Assembly: GCA_003963455.1 (NCBI GenBank)
Contig: RXJA01000058.1
Span: 1 to 64,000, forward strand
Source of the DNA: Hyphomicrobiales bacterium
GTDB lineage: Bacteria > Pseudomonadota > Alphaproteobacteria > Rhizobiales > Rhizobiaceae
DNA: 64,000 nucleotides
Direction of reading: 5' to 3'
Shown here: positions 63,846-64,000 of the stretch, piece by piece
How positions within the stretch are numbered: the stretch's first letter is position 1
Layout of the letters: each line of letters begins with the position of its first letter
Position numbers and translations under genes: made by a program
Notes under the pieces: generated by a model
What the model was told of the DNA's origin: nothing
Database searches by the model: none
What the model saw: the letters and a program-made list of their open reading frames with translations, nothing else

Positions 63846-64000
63846 ATGCGATCGGTCTTGTGCTACGGCGACTCCAACACGCATGGGCAGGTCCCCGGCG
63901 GTACGCCGCTTGACCGCTATGGCCCGGCCGAGCGCTGGCCCGGCGTCATGGCAAGAGAGCTGGGCGTCGGCTGGCATGTCATCGAGGAAGGCCTCAGCGG
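63846..64000 (+). CDS. Second SGNH/GDSL-family hydrolase, N-terminal part (runs off the window)
   Basis: An ATG at 63846 with GGGGAGG upstream opens MRSVLCYGDSNTHGQVPGGT, block I of an SGNH hydrolase, and continues RWPGVMARELGVGWHVIEEG to the window end. This matches the beginning of the hydrolase at 58121-58801 (CFGDSLTWGW, RWTGVMALDLGEEYHVIEEG), so the two flank the same sugar importer. Confidence 0.88.
   Translation, partial: MRSVLCYGDSNTHGQVPGGTPLDRYGPAERWPGVMARELGVGWHVIEEGLS

Noticed and set aside
1..64000. CRISPR array
   Set aside because: No regular series of short identical repeats with unique spacers was seen; the AGTCTCTC words at 50373-50433 are too short and only three.

Overview
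The window looks like an accessory-rich stretch of a high-GC alphaproteobacterial genome of the Hyphomicrobiales (rhizobia), most probably Mesorhizobium or a close relative. The pointers are a trb-type conjugation cluster in the rhizobial order, a Ros/MucR-family regulator, many HWE and HisKA_2 histidine kinases, a Sinorhizobium-style ehu/eut ectoine-use cluster and rhizobial palindromic intergenic repeats. The taxon is inferred from gene content; no rRNA or tRNA gene is visible.

Layout. 1-7.7 kb: minus-strand conjugation operon traG - ribbon-helix-helix gene - trbB - trbC - trbD - trbE - trbJ - trbL (trbL runs off the left edge). 7.7-17.1 kb: a scrap zone with an RND-pump 3' fragment butted against a beat-up phage tail gene, a MucR-type regulator, small hypothetical genes, a methyltransferase, a lipoprotein, a flavin/FMN-binding stress protein whose end was taken over by an IS5-family element, an XRE regulator cut by a second IS5 scrap, and a LuxR-type pseudogene. 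17.3-39.4 kb: a signalling region: a winged-helix/TPR regulator, an ankyrin-cytochrome c fusion, an HWE kinase with its receiver protein, a second stand-alone kinase, a KaiC homologue co-transcribed with an HWE kinase, a 1381-residue hybrid kinase, and a CHASE3 kinase next to an orphan periplasmic sugar-type binding protein. Between them lie a frameshifted tyrosine recombinase and several other broken genes.

40-54.5 kb: a full ectoine/5-hydroxyectoine catabolic cluster. On the minus strand enuR - ehuA - ehuB - ehuC - ehuD - eutA - eutB - eutC - eutD - eutE; divergently on the plus strand doeX - doeC - doeD - an MDR-family dehydrogenase. Together they import ectoines, convert hydroxyectoine to ectoine, open the ring, deacetylate, transaminate and oxidise the product to aspartate. 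EnuR (MocR/GntR) and DoeX (AsnC/Lrp) would be the regulators.

55-58 kb: a compact three-gene minus-strand cassette with a SIR2-like protein, a small protein of unknown family and a protein with PD-(D/E)XK-nuclease-like residues. Next to it lie scraps that look like a GHKL-ATPase gene start and possibly a nuclease gene end. This is my best candidate for an undescribed (anti-phage-like) system. A 55-base repeat occurs once on each side of the 39.8-58.0 kb stretch. 58.1-64 kb: a ribose-type ABC sugar importer operon ending in an SGNH/GDSL hydrolase, with a second SGNH hydrolase starting divergently at the right edge.
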